From CBDFNC01 sp965249895 (GTDB lineage Bacteria > Pseudomonadota > Gammaproteobacteria > Enterobacterales > CBDFNC01), in assembly GCA_965249895.1 (NCBI GenBank), contig CBDFNC010000001.1, forward strand, positions 1,398,601 to 1,462,600: DNA of 64,000 nucleotides, given 5' to 3'. The notes beneath the pieces are model-generated. The model ran no database searches and was not told where the DNA came from. It worked only from the letters and a program-made list of their open reading frames with translations. Shown here piece by piece: positions 9,121 through 17,844 of the stretch. Each line of letters begins with the position of its first letter. Position 1 is the first letter of the stretch. The translations under genes and the position numbers were made by a program.

Positions 9121-9921
9121 CTAGGAGTGGCTAAAACTACTGGGAATGGTTTCTTCATCTCTGCGGGTAAGAATTTCACAGCCGTTTTCCGTAACGAGCA
9201 AGGTATGCTCCCACTGTGCAGAATGGCGACCATCTTTAGTGTATACAGTCCAACCGTCTTTTTTATCTAGTTTGGTTTGGCGCTTCCCTAAATTGATCAT
9301 CGGCTCTATGGTAAAGCACATGCCAGCTTCTAATATCAGGGCTGCATTTGGATCTGACTTGCTGGCGTAATGTAATACCTGTGGCTCTTCATGAAACTGC
9401 GCCCCGATACCGTGACCACAATACTCACGAACAACAGAGAAACCTTGTTTTTCGGCGTGTTTTTGTATCGCTTCGCCAATGGCGCCTAATTTAATACCCG
9501 GCTTCACCAATTCGATACCCAGATACAGACTTTCCTGGGCATTTTTAACCAGCGCTTTATGTAGCGGTGCGGTATCGCCCACCACAAACATCTTGGATGT
9601 GTCACCGTGATAACCGTCTTTTATCACTGTGATATCAATATTGATAATATCGCCGTTACGCAATTTTTTATGATTTGGAATACCGTGGCATACGACTTCA
9701 TTAACAGAAGTACAAATGGACTTAGGAAAGCCGTGGTAGTTAAGAGGAGCAGGGATTGCGTCCTGGTCATTGACGATAAAATCATGGCATTTTTGATTCA
9801 GCTCTTCAGTGGTCACCCCCTTAACGACAAATGGGCTGATCATATCAAGCACGTCGGCCGCTAGTTTTCCGGCAATGCGCATTTTTTCAATTTCTTCGGC
9901 TGTCTTGATGACTGGTCTCAT
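9121..9921 (-). CDS. map: methionine aminopeptidase, type I
   Basis: 266 residues from ATG 9921. It removes the initiator methionine from nascent proteins. Metal ligands are visible in order: D in NIDITVIKDG, D in GYHGDTSK, H in GHGIGAQFHE, E in FTIEPM and the last E in QWEHTLL. Upstream in-frame codons extend to 10074, but they are not homologous to the family and MRPVIKTAEEIEKMR is the standard start with an AGAG box before it. It is divergent from rpsB, the arrangement found in E. coli. Confidence 0.95.
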   Translation of the reverse strand: MRPVIKTAEEIEKMRIAGKLAADVLDMISPFVVKGVTTEELNQKCHDFIVNDQDAIPAPLNYHGFPKSICTSVNEVVCHGIPNHKKLRNGDIINIDITVIKDGYHGDTSKMFVVGDTAPLHKALVKNAQESLYLGIELVKPGIKLGAIGEAIQKHAEKQGFSVVREYCGHGIGAQFHEEPQVLHYASKSDPNAALILEAGMCFTIEPMINLGKRQTKLDKKDGWTVYTKDGRHSAQWEHTLLVTENGCEILTRRDEETIPSSFSHS

Positions 9922-10110
9922 TAATCTACTCTTATTTTGATATCTGGAGGTTAAATAAGGAACGGACGACACTTGGCTGTCATAGTGCTTTATTAACCTA
10001 TTAAAGCTCTGTGGTAGAAATATGCCAACACATAGCTTTACTAGCAAAAGGGCGGCGCTACATACAGCAACCATTGTTAGTGGAAATCTTTCCCAAAATT
10101 ACCACCGACA
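9922..10110. other. map/rpsB divergent intergenic region, map side
   Basis: No gene is visible. The region between the divergent map and rpsB must hold the map promoter, which I cannot place confidently. The open frame that extends map upstream to 10074 is not conserved-looking. Confidence 0.4.
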
Positions 10111-10139
10111 GTGGTAATTTTCGCTGAATATGGTATAAA
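10111..10139 (+). promoter_or_regulatory. probable extended -10 promoter of rpsB-tsf
   Basis: TATAAA at 10134-10139 is preceded by TGG, giving an extended -10. The -35 hexamer GTGGTA, 17 bp upstream, is poor. A strong rpsB promoter of this extended type is known in E. coli. Not tested here. Confidence 0.5.
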
Positions 10140-10144
10140 GCGCG

Positions 10145-10180
10145 TCGAGAATAAACAAGGTGAAATTACCTTGTCTCGAT
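10145..10180 (+). promoter_or_regulatory. hairpin at the start of the rpsB leader
   Basis: ACAAGGT (10155-10161) pairs with ACCTTGT (10168-10174) around GAAATT, with flanking TCGAG/CTCGA able to extend the structure. It lies just after the predicted transcription start. There is no T-run, so it is not a terminator. Confidence 0.5.
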
Positions 10181-10202
10181 ATTTACTTTAATTTAACTCA
10201 CA

Positions 10203-10260
10203 CACACATCGTCACATAGTTCGGGGTGCCGTTAATTCGGTCGAATTTATGGGATGTGTG
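10203..10260 (+). promoter_or_regulatory. S2-type autoregulatory leader of rpsB
   Basis: CACACATC (10203-10210) pairs perfectly with GATGTGTG (10253-10260), enclosing a 42 nt region with further pairing potential. It ends 30 bp before the rpsB start. In E. coli a conserved leader structure at this place lets ribosomal protein S2 repress its own operon. The position and stem here fit that, but the S2-binding core should be checked against the covariance model. Confidence 0.6.
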
Positions 10261-10290
10261 GAGGCCTAACCCCATATAGAGGAAAATCTA

Positions 10291-11031
10291 ATGGCAAACG
10301 CAAACGTTTCAATGCGCGAAATGCTTAAAGCAGGCGTACACTTCGGTCACCAAACTCGTTACTGGAACCCAAAAATGAAGCCTTTCATTTTTGGTGCTCG
10401 CAATAAGGTTCATATCATCAACCTTGAGCAAACAGTACCTATGTTCAACGAAGCACTTAACTTCGTAGCTGGTGTATCTTCCAAAAAAGGTAAAATCCTT
10501 TTTGTTGGCACTAAGCGTGCGGCAAGCGAAGCAGTAAAAGAAGCTGCGCTTAAAGCTGACCAGTACTACGTAAACCATCGATGGTTAGGTGGCATGCTGA
10601 CTAACTGGAAAACTGTTCGCCAGTCCATCAAACGCCTGAAAGATCTTGAAGCACAAACTCAAGACGGTACTTTCGACAAGCTTACCAAGAAAGAGGCGTT
10701 GATGCGTACTCGTGAAATGGAGAAGCTGGACAAGAGCCTTGGCGGTATCAAAAACATGGGCGGTTTGCCCGATGTGTTATTCGTAATCGATGCCGATCAC
10801 GAACACATCGCTATCAAAGAAGCTAACAACCTGGGTATCCCTGTTGTTTCTGTTGTTGATACAAACTCTAACCCAGACGGCGTAGATTATATCGTTCCTG
10901 GTAATGATGATGCTATCCGTGCGGTACAACTGTACCTGGGCGCTGCAGCAGATGCTGTTATCTCTGGTCGTCAGCAGGACATCGCTGTACAGGCTGAAGA
11001 AGACGGTTTCATTGAAGAAGCTGCTGAATAA
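10291..11031 (+). CDS. rpsB: 30S ribosomal protein S2
   Basis: 246 residues, with MREMLKAGVHFGHQTRYWNP at the start and the PDVLFVIDADHEHIAIKEA motif typical of S2. S2 is bound late to the 30S subunit and is needed for S1 binding. Start ATG follows AGAGGAAAA. Codon use is strongly biased toward abundant-tRNA codons, as expected. It heads the rpsB-tsf operon, with an attenuator-like terminator after its double stop. Confidence 0.98.
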   Translation: MANANVSMREMLKAGVHFGHQTRYWNPKMKPFIFGARNKVHIINLEQTVPMFNEALNFVAGVSSKKGKILFVGTKRAASEAVKEAALKADQYYVNHRWLGGMLTNWKTVRQSIKRLKDLEAQTQDGTFDKLTKKEALMRTREMEKLDKSLGGIKNMGGLPDVLFVIDADHEHIAIKEANNLGIPVVSVVDTNSNPDGVDYIVPGNDDAIRAVQLYLGAAADAVISGRQQDIAVQAEEDGFIEEAAE

Positions 11032-11076
11032 TAAGGCTATTTAGCCCTTATTAACCAAGCAAAAATTATTGGTTAG

Positions 11077-11103
11077 CAGGGGCCCAAACGGGCCCCTGTT
11101 TTT
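11077..11103 (+). terminator. terminator/attenuator between rpsB and tsf
   Basis: CAGGGGCCC pairs perfectly with GGGCCCCTG around AAAC, followed by TTTTTC. A partial terminator between these genes fits the higher need for S2 and EF-Ts in different ratios and is known in E. coli. Confidence 0.85.
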
Positions 11104-11131
11104 CATCTTTAAGATACCGAGGAAACTCAAA

Positions 11132-12007
11132 ATGGCAATTACTGCTGCCCAAGTGAAAGAACTGCGCGAACGTACCGGCGTTGGCATGATGGATTGTAAA
11201 AAAGCGCTGCAAGAAACCAATGGTGACATTGAGCAAGCGATTGACAACATGCGTAAATCTGGCCAGGCAAAAGCGGCTAAGAAAGCAGGTCGTATCGCAG
11301 CTGAAGGCGTGATCCTGACTAAAACTGAGGGTAACACTGCAATCATTCTTGAACTGAACTGTGAAACTGACTTCGTAGCTCGTGATGAAGGTTTCCTGGC
11401 GTTTGGTAAAAAGGTTGTTGATATCGCCCTGGCTGGTAAAATCAACGACGTTGAAACGCTTAAGGCAACTCAATTCGACGATATCACTGTCGAAGAAGCG
11501 CGTGCTAACCTGGTTGCTAAGATCGGTGAGAACATCAATGTTCGTCGTCTGGAAATCGTTGAAGGTGCTAACCTGGGCGCATACATCCACGGCGGCCGTA
11601 TCGGTGTTGTTTCTGTTCTTAACGGTGGCGAAGCGGACCTTGCAAAAGACATCGCTATGCACGTTGCTGCAGCGAACCCTTTTTACGTTAAACCTGAAGA
11701 CGTTCCTGCTGAAGTAGTAGAAAAAGAGCGTGCTATCCAGATTGATATCGCAGTACAAAGCGGTAAACCTCAGGAAATTGCTGAGAAGATGGTTGTTGGC
11801 CGTATGAAGAAGTTCACTGGTGAAGTGAGCCTGACTGGTCAGCCATTTATCAAAGATCCTTCTAAAAATGTTGGCGCACTTCTTAAAGAAGCTGGTGTTG
11901 ACGTTGAAAGCTTTATCCGCTTCGAAGTGGGTGAAGGCATCGAGAAGAAAGAAGAAGATTTCGCAGCAGAAGTTCAAGCGACTATTGCAGCGGCTAAAGG
12001 CGAGTAA
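11132..12007 (+). CDS. tsf: translation elongation factor Ts
   Basis: 291 residues from ATG 11132: MAITAAQVKELRERTGVGMM, with the TDF segment at ETDFVARDEGF that contacts EF-Tu, followed by the core and the coiled-coil/C-terminal module. EF-Ts is the nucleotide exchange factor that recycles EF-Tu-GDP. An in-frame upstream start at 11069 would add 21 residues, read through the terminator hairpin and is not in the family. GAGGA lies before 11132. Confidence 0.97.
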   Translation: MAITAAQVKELRERTGVGMMDCKKALQETNGDIEQAIDNMRKSGQAKAAKKAGRIAAEGVILTKTEGNTAIILELNCETDFVARDEGFLAFGKKVVDIALAGKINDVETLKATQFDDITVEEARANLVAKIGENINVRRLEIVEGANLGAYIHGGRIGVVSVLNGGEADLAKDIAMHVAAANPFYVKPEDVPAEVVEKERAIQIDIAVQSGKPQEIAEKMVVGRMKKFTGEVSLTGQPFIKDPSKNVGALLKEAGVDVESFIRFEVGEGIEKKEEDFAAEVQATIAAAKGE

Positions 12008-12028
12008 TTCCCCTTCTTTAATATCTTG

Positions 12029-12058
12029 GAGCCGCAGCTAATAGACTGCGGCTCTTTT
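12029..12058 (+). terminator. terminator after tsf
   Basis: GAGCCGCAG pairs with CTGCGGCTC around an 8 nt loop and is followed by TTTT, 20 bp upstream of pyrH. Confidence 0.8.
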
Positions 12059-12077
12059 ACAATCAGGAATCGACAAT

Positions 12078-12824
12078 ATGAGTACCAATCCAAAACCCAG
12101 TTATCGACGAATTCTTCTTAAACTCAGTGGCGAAGCGCTCATGGGAGAGGAAGGGTTTGGCATCGACCCTAAAGTACTGGAGCGTATGGCCCAGGAAATC
12201 AAAGAATTGATTGAACTTGGTGTGCAGGTTGGCTTGGTAATTGGTGGTGGTAACTTATTCCGTGGTGAAGGGCTGGCGAAAGCTGGTATGAACCGCGTAG
12301 TTGGCGACCACATGGGTATGTTAGCGACGGTAATGAATGGCCTGGCCATGCGTGATGCGCTGCACCGTGCATATGTGAACGCCCGTTTAATGTCAGCGAT
12401 TCCACTTAAAGGTGTGTGTGACGACTACAACTGGGCGGAAGCCATAAGCTTGTTAAAAACCGGCCGTGTTGTTATCTTCTCTGCCGGTACAGGCAATCCA
12501 TTTTTTACGACTGATTCAGCCGCTTGTTTGCGAGGTATTGAAATCGAAGCGGATGCTGTATTAAAAGCGACCAAAGTCGACGGTGTGTATGATGCGGATC
12601 CAGTGAAAAATCCGGAAGCCACTATGTACAGTGAACTGGATTATAATACGGTACTGGAAAAAGAACTTAAAGTAATGGACCTGGCCGCATTCACTCTGGC
12701 CCGTGACCATGGCTTGCCGATCCGGGTATTTAATATGAAAAAGCCGGGCTCTTTACGCCGAGTCGTTATGGGTGAAGAAGAAGGTACGATTATTCGCGAT
12801 TTAAGCGAAGAGCCAGCACAATAA
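12078..12824 (+). CDS. pyrH: uridylate kinase
   Basis: 248 residues of the amino-acid kinase fold. It phosphorylates UMP to UDP and is regulated by GTP and UTP in this group. Visible motifs are LLKLSGEALMG, VIGGGNLFRG near residue 57, the GMLATVMNGLA region and the TTDSAACLR segment. It follows the tsf terminator and precedes frr. Its last 20 codons (GEEEGTIIRDLSEEPAQ) are repeated in diverged form directly downstream, at 12831-12900. Confidence 0.97.
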   Translation: MSTNPKPSYRRILLKLSGEALMGEEGFGIDPKVLERMAQEIKELIELGVQVGLVIGGGNLFRGEGLAKAGMNRVVGDHMGMLATVMNGLAMRDALHRAYVNARLMSAIPLKGVCDDYNWAEAISLLKTGRVVIFSAGTGNPFFTTDSAACLRGIEIEADAVLKATKVDGVYDADPVKNPEATMYSELDYNTVLEKELKVMDLAAFTLARDHGLPIRVFNMKKPGSLRRVVMGEEEGTIIRDLSEEPAQ

Positions 12825-12830
12825 ATCACA

Positions 12831-12900
12831 CGTTTGGTGGTTGGTGAAGGCGAAGACAGCATTATTTGTTCGTGATTTAAGCCAAGTGCCAGCGCAATAA
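12831..12900 (+). pseudogene. diverged second copy of the pyrH 3' end
   Basis: Read in frame it gives VVGEGEDSII, then after a 4 nt shift RDLSQVPAQ-stop. The intact pyrH end reads VMGEEEGTIIRDLSEEPAQ-stop. By hand about three quarters of the bases match over 60 positions, including ATTATT, GATTTAAGC and CAATAA. The copy has no start and carries the frameshift, so it is a remnant. See findings for the interpretation. Confidence 0.85.
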
Positions 12901-12951
12901 TTCAGACTATGATTTCCGGTGTATTTCGCCGGATTAAAGAAGGAATAGACA

Positions 12952-13509
12952 GTGATCAACGAAATTAAAGACGACGCCAAGAGCAGAATGGCCAAGAGTA
13001 TTGAAGCGTTGAAAGGCCAATTAGCCAAAATTCGTACCGGCCGTGCCCACCCTAGTCTGTTGGATAGCATTCACGTATCTTATTATGGCGCTGCGACCCC
13101 GTTGAACCAGGTTGCTAATGTGAGTACCGAAGATTCTCGCACCCTAGCCGTAACTGTATTTGATGCAACTATGATCCAGGCGGTGGAAAAGGCAATTATG
13201 ACTTCAGATTTGGGCCTTAACCCGAACTCTGCAGGTACGGTTATCCGCATTCCTCTTCCGCCGCTGACGGAAGAGCGTCGTAAAGATATGGTTAAGGTTG
13301 TGCGCAGCGAAGTTGAAGGTGGTCGCGTGGCTATCCGTAATATTCGTCGCGATGCTAACAGCGACCTTAAGGGGCTGCTGAAAGAAAAAGAGATCAGTGA
13401 AGACGAAGAGCGTCAGGCGACTGATGACATCCAGAAGCTTACAGATACAGCGATTAAAGACGCCGATACGATGATGGCGGTAAAAGAAAAAGAACTGATG
13501 GAAGTTTAG
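12952..13509 (+). CDS. frr: ribosome recycling factor
   Basis: 185 residues, standard length. It splits post-termination ribosomes with EF-G. The family motifs KIRTGRAHPSLLD, TPLNQVANVS, IRIPLPPLTEERRKDM and the final KEKELMEV are all present. It starts with GTG at 12952 behind GAAGGAAT. The gene order pyrH-frr-uppS is conserved. Confidence 0.97.
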   Translation: MINEIKDDAKSRMAKSIEALKGQLAKIRTGRAHPSLLDSIHVSYYGAATPLNQVANVSTEDSRTLAVTVFDATMIQAVEKAIMTSDLGLNPNSAGTVIRIPLPPLTEERRKDMVKVVRSEVEGGRVAIRNIRRDANSDLKGLLKEKEISEDEERQATDDIQKLTDTAIKDADTMMAVKEKELMEV

Positions 13510-13528
13510 TGCTTTTTTTGTTCGAGAG

Positions 13529-13557
13529 ACGCCGTGTCATTACACGGCGTTTTTTTG
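13529..13557 (+). terminator. terminator after frr
   Basis: ACGCCGTGT pairs perfectly with ACACGGCGT around CATT and is followed by seven T (13550-13556). It separates frr from uppS. Confidence 0.85.
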
Positions 13558-13576
13558 ATTTAAGGGAGGAGTTGCG

Positions 13577-14329
13577 GTGACAGATTTGTCCGTAATGCCC
13601 AAGCATGTCGCCATTATCATGGATGGGAATGGGCGTTGGGCTGAGCAACGGGGGAAAATCCGTGCCAGTGGCCATAAGGCTGGTGTGAAGGCGGTACGCA
13701 GCGCGGTTACTTTTGCAGCAGCAAATAATATTGAAGCCTTAACCTTATTTGCATTCAGCAGCGAAAACTGGAATCGCCCGGCCGAAGAAGTAGATACCTT
13801 GATGGAGCTATTCTTTGTTGTGCTAGGCAGAGAGGTTAAAAAACTCCACAAAAATCAAATTAAGCTACAGGTTGTTGGAGATACCTCTCGTTTTAGCGAC
13901 AGGTTGCAGGAAAAAATCCGAAAAGCGGAACAGTTAACGGTAAACAACACGGGTTTAGTGTTAAATATCGCCGCAAACTATGGTGGTCGCTGGGATATCA
14001 CTCAAGCCGCCAGGCAGTTGGCTAACCAAGTGCAAAAAGGCCTTCTTGCAGTTGAGGATATAAGTGAAGAGAGATTGGGGCAGGCTGTTTCTATGTCTGA
14101 TTTAGCCGATGTGGAACTCTTGATACGAACTGGAGGAGAGTGCCGGATCAGTAACTTCCTGCTGTGGCAGGTAGCATATGCAGAATTATATTTTACTGAT
14201 ACACTCTGGCCTGATTTTGATAAAGTGTGCTTTCAGCAGGCTGTCGATTACTTTATTGGCAGAGAGCGCCGTTTCGGCTGCACCGGAGCACAAGTTAAAG
14301 AAGCAAAGAATAAAGGTGAAACTTGCTAA
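13577..14329 (+). CDS. uppS: undecaprenyl diphosphate synthase (cis-prenyltransferase)
   Basis: 250 residues. It extends farnesyl diphosphate with IPP to C55-PP, the carrier lipid for peptidoglycan and O-antigen. Catalytic motif HVAIIMDGNGRW is at residues 10-21, with FSSENWNRP and ERRFG further on. The signature near residue 195 reads RTGGECRISNF, where E. coli has a histidine in place of the cysteine. GTG start at 13577 has GGGAGGAG upstream. It overlaps cdsA by 7 bp. Confidence 0.95.
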   Translation: MTDLSVMPKHVAIIMDGNGRWAEQRGKIRASGHKAGVKAVRSAVTFAAANNIEALTLFAFSSENWNRPAEEVDTLMELFFVVLGREVKKLHKNQIKLQVVGDTSRFSDRLQEKIRKAEQLTVNNTGLVLNIAANYGGRWDITQAARQLANQVQKGLLAVEDISEERLGQAVSMSDLADVELLIRTGGECRISNFLLWQVAYAELYFTDTLWPDFDKVCFQQAVDYFIGRERRFGCTGAQVKEAKNKGETC

Positions 14330-15171
14330 AACAACGAATTATTACGGCCTTATTGTTGGCGGCAACTACGGTCGCAGCCATTTTTTTACTTCCCCTTCAA
14401 TTCTTTATGCTGGTATGTGGTGCCGTCTTTTTATTGGGAGCCAAAGAATGGAGTTCCTTTGTCAGCGCAGGTAAACACGGCACACTGATTTACCCGTTTG
14501 GCCTGTTGCTCGGCTTGCTGCTTATCGCCGTACCTTTACCCCAAATTTGGAATGTAGAGCTGAACCCCGTACTCCAGTATATACTGGCTGTAGCCGCGGT
14601 TTGGTGGTTTTTTTCATTGTTGCTAGTGTTTAAATATCCAGCCAGTGCCAAGTGGTGGAGCAACAACAAAATTTTAAAGGCCTTGTTTGGTTTGTTCACC
14701 CTGATCCCCTTCTTCTGGGCCCTGGTAGTGCTGCGCAGTATCAACTATCAAACCGATCCTTTCTTTGGCGCCTGGTTGGTGATGTACGTTATGTTGCTGG
14801 TGTGGGGAGCAGATACAGGTGCCTATTTTGTGGGTAAAGCGCTGGGCAAGCGTAAACTTGCACCAAATGTAAGCCCAGGCAAAACCATCGAAGGTTTTCT
14901 TGGCGGGTTAGCCACTTCTACCCTGGTCGCATTGGCGGCTCTCTATTTTCTGGAGATTGATCCAGGTAATACCTGGATCTTTATCGTTATTTCAGTGCTT
15001 ACAGCACTGGCGTCTTCGTTAGGTGACCTGAACGAAAGTATGTTTAAGCGTGAAGCTGGCATTAAGGACAGCGGCAACTTGTTACCTGGTCATGGCGGCA
15101 TCCTGGACAGGATCGACAGCCTGACCGCAGCCCTGCCTGTGTTTACCCTATGTTTTATTGCTTGGTTATAA
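14323..15171 (+). CDS. cdsA: phosphatidate cytidylyltransferase
   Basis: 282 residues with about eight hydrophobic membrane segments. The family signature is complete near the C-terminus: SMFKREAGIKDSGNLLPGHG followed by GILDRIDS. It makes CDP-diacylglycerol, the precursor of all phospholipids, in the inner membrane. The start is TTG at 14323, inside the last codons of uppS, and AAGGTGA lies just before it. Translational coupling to uppS is likely. Confidence 0.95.
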   Translation: MLKQRIITALLLAATTVAAIFLLPLQFFMLVCGAVFLLGAKEWSSFVSAGKHGTLIYPFGLLLGLLLIAVPLPQIWNVELNPVLQYILAVAAVWWFFSLLLVFKYPASAKWWSNNKILKALFGLFTLIPFFWALVVLRSINYQTDPFFGAWLVMYVMLLVWGADTGAYFVGKALGKRKLAPNVSPGKTIEGFLGGLATSTLVALAALYFLEIDPGNTWIFIVISVLTALASSLGDLNESMFKREAGIKDSGNLLPGHGGILDRIDSLTAALPVFTLCFIAWL

Positions 15172-15175
15172 CAGC

Positions 15176-16366
15176 ATGAAGAAATTGGCTATATTAGGTG
15201 CTACTGGCTCTATCGGTAAGAGTACGCTAAGCGTTTGTATGCACAACCCAGAGGATTATCAGGTTAAACTGGTTACCGGGTTTTCACAAACACAGAGGAT
15301 GCTGGAAATATGTCGCCAGTTTAAACCCGATTATGCGGCGATGGCTTGTGCTGATGCGGCGAAAGAGCTGACTGAGGAACTAAAAGGCACCAACACTAAG
15401 GTTTTGTCAGGGATTGATGATATCGCTCAACTGGTGGCGAGTAGTGAAGTTGACACTGTGATGGCGGCGATAGTCGGTGCTGCAGGTTTAATTCCTACCT
15501 TGTCGGCAGTAAAAGCAGGTAAGCAGATCTTGCTGGCCAATAAAGAAGCACTGGTGATGACAGGTGCCTTATTTATTGATGAAGTCAAAAAGAGTGGCGC
15601 GACACTGCTACCTGTAGATAGCGAACACAACGCAATTTTTCAGTGTTTATCAGAGGCTATGCAGCAGCAGATTGGCCACTGTGATTTGGCGGCTGGTGGT
15701 ATTTCCCATATATTGCTCACAGGCTCGGGCGGCCCTTTCCTAAACACACCTGTAGAGCAGTTGGCCAGGGTTACCTCAGCCCAGGCTATTAAACACCCTA
15801 ACTGGTCTATGGGGCCTAAAATTTCGGTGGACTCGGCCACTATGATGAATAAGGGGCTGGAGTATATTGAAGCTAAGTGGTTATTTAATACCCGCAGGGA
15901 GCAGCTTAAGGTGGTTATCCATCCGCAATCTGTGATCCATTCAATGGTGCAATATAAAGACGGTTCGGTATTGGCTCAGATGGGCAACCCGGATATGCGC
16001 ACACCCATAGCTCATGTAATGAGCTATCCCAACAGAATTATCAGTGGTGTGGAACCATTGGACTTTTTGCGAGTCTCAGAGTTAACTTTCAAGCAAGCTG
16101 ACTCTGCTCGTTATCCTTGCCTGGCATTAGCAATCGATGCATGTTATCAAGGACAGGGGGCAACCACAGTACTTAATGCGGCGAATGAAATAGCGGTTGA
16201 TGCATTTTTGTCCGAACGGATAGGTTTCACCCAGATAGCTCACATTGTTGAACAGGTGTTAACGAAACACAGTCACGAGAAAGTAGCCAGTCTGGACGAT
16301 ATATTGGCACTCGATAGACTTGCCAGAAATGAGGCTGTAGTAGCTATTAGTGAGGGTCAAAGATGA
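15176..16366 (+). CDS. ispC: 1-deoxy-D-xylulose 5-phosphate reductoisomerase
   Basis: 396 residues from ATG 15176 (MKKLAILGATGSIGKSTL), the NADPH-binding start of the family. Active-site motifs LPVDSEHNAIFQ and ISVDSATMMNKGLE supply the metal ligands. It makes MEP, the first committed step of the non-mevalonate isoprenoid pathway feeding UppS. A TTG at 15158 would add six residues within the cdsA end, but homologues begin at MKK. The alternative name is dxr. Only 4 bp separate it from cdsA. Confidence 0.95.
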   Translation: MKKLAILGATGSIGKSTLSVCMHNPEDYQVKLVTGFSQTQRMLEICRQFKPDYAAMACADAAKELTEELKGTNTKVLSGIDDIAQLVASSEVDTVMAAIVGAAGLIPTLSAVKAGKQILLANKEALVMTGALFIDEVKKSGATLLPVDSEHNAIFQCLSEAMQQQIGHCDLAAGGISHILLTGSGGPFLNTPVEQLARVTSAQAIKHPNWSMGPKISVDSATMMNKGLEYIEAKWLFNTRREQLKVVIHPQSVIHSMVQYKDGSVLAQMGNPDMRTPIAHVMSYPNRIISGVEPLDFLRVSELTFKQADSARYPCLALAIDACYQGQGATTVLNAANEIAVDAFLSERIGFTQIAHIVEQVLTKHSHEKVASLDDILALDRLARNEAVVAISEGQR

Positions 16367-16399
16367 TGACATGCTCGATGATTTGGAGGGACAAGTAAT

Positions 16400-17755
16400 A
16401 TGATGGGGATTCTCTGGAACCTGGCATCATTTGTTGTTGCTCTGGGTATTTTGGTTGCGGTGCATGAGTTTGGTCACTTTTGGGTAGCCAGGCGCTGTGG
16501 CGTAAAGGTAATCCGATTTTCCATCGGGTTTGGTAAAGCCTTGTATAGCAGAACCGGGAAAGATGGTACGGAATATGTTTTAGCAGCTATTCCTCTGGGC
16601 GGTTATGTAAAAATGCTCGATGGGCGGGTTGAAAGCGTGCCGGAAAGCGAGCAGCACCTGGCGTTTGACAAGAAAAATGTCTGGCAACGTATTGCCATTG
16701 TGGCTGCGGGGCCTTTGGCAAACTTTGCGTTTGCCATCTTTGCATTTTGGCTGATGTATTTGATAGGCGTTAGTGGCGCCAAACCTGTGGTCAGTGAAGT
16801 TATAGATAACAGTCCTGTCGCGTCAGCCGGGATCGGCGCACCTTTTGAGATCCGCGCTATTGGCGGGGACAGGACACCGGACTGGGAGGCTGCAAATTTA
16901 GCCTTGGTAGCACATATTGGCGAGTCTGAGCTATTACTCACCTATGCGCCTGATGGTGGAAATCGGGAGCTAACTCGGTCTATTGATATTCGAGACTGGG
17001 CTTTTGACCCAAGACAAGAATCGCCTATTACCAGCATAGGTTTTAAACCATACACACCGAAGATCTTGTTGGAAGCCGGCAAGGTAGTTGACGGTGGTGC
17101 AGGTGATATAGGTGGATTAGTAGCCGGGGATAAACTCATTGCCTTTAACGGGCAGAAACTAACGGATTGGTCGGAATTCGTTACCCAGGTTAAAGCATCA
17201 GCAAACAAGGTCGCCATGCTGGAAATTGAGCGGGCTGGTGAGGTTATGGTGCTCAGTATTACTCCTGCCGAGAAGATCCTGGCAGACGGGCAAACCGTGG
17301 GGTATCTTGGGGTAGCACCGACGATGGAGGCTTTTCCTGACGAATATAAAGTGGAAATGCACTATGGGCCTATCGACGCAACCATAAAAGGGGCCATTAA
17401 AACCTGGGACCTCACCAAGCTGACGTTTATCACTATAGGTAAACTTTTTACCGGTGCTGTCTCTATTGATAATTTAAGTGGACCCATTTCCATTGCCAAA
17501 GGCGCTGGGGCTAGTGCCGAATACGGACTTGTCTATTTTCTTAGTTTTTTAGCCTTGATCAGTGTAAATTTGGGTTTAATTAACTTATTACCATTACCGG
17601 TACTTGATGGCGGCCATTTGCTTTATTACTGTATAGAGCTTGTGACCGGACGTCCGGTACCAGAAAAAATTCAAGAAATTGGCTTTAAAATCGGTGCAGC
17701 ACTGTTAATGGTATTGATGAGTGTTGCTCTGTTTAATGATCTTAGCCTTTTATAA
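16400..17755 (+). CDS. rseP: RIP metalloprotease RseP
   Basis: 451 residues. Site-2 protease of the sigma-E stress pathway, cutting the anti-sigma factor RseA inside the membrane. Zinc ligands are H22 and H26 in HEFGH, plus D403 in VLDGGH. Four membrane segments and two periplasmic PDZ domains (about 115-200 and 205-290) are in the expected places. A choice of ATG 16400 or 16403 remains open. GGAGGGAC is 12 bp upstream. Its last 33 codons are repeated in diverged form at 17845-17946. Confidence 0.95.
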   Translation: MMGILWNLASFVVALGILVAVHEFGHFWVARRCGVKVIRFSIGFGKALYSRTGKDGTEYVLAAIPLGGYVKMLDGRVESVPESEQHLAFDKKNVWQRIAIVAAGPLANFAFAIFAFWLMYLIGVSGAKPVVSEVIDNSPVASAGIGAPFEIRAIGGDRTPDWEAANLALVAHIGESELLLTYAPDGGNRELTRSIDIRDWAFDPRQESPITSIGFKPYTPKILLEAGKVVDGGAGDIGGLVAGDKLIAFNGQKLTDWSEFVTQVKASANKVAMLEIERAGEVMVLSITPAEKILADGQTVGYLGVAPTMEAFPDEYKVEMHYGPIDATIKGAIKTWDLTKLTFITIGKLFTGAVSIDNLSGPISIAKGAGASAEYGLVYFLSFLALISVNLGLINLLPLPVLDGGHLLYYCIELVTGRPVPEKIQEIGFKIGAALLMVLMSVALFNDLSLL

Positions 17756-17844
17756 TTTGTGGCTCAGTTATAACAGTTACCATTTATTGTATCAGTGGTG
17801 AGTGGTAACGAATAATTCAATTAAGTTTGCCTTTTTATAGAATT

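Noticed and set aside
11066..11977. Long open frame of 303 codons on the minus strand opposite tsf
   Set aside because: It is phenylalanine- and asparagine-rich antisense of the highly biased tsf gene, with no ribosome binding site. Codon bias of tsf on the other strand creates it.
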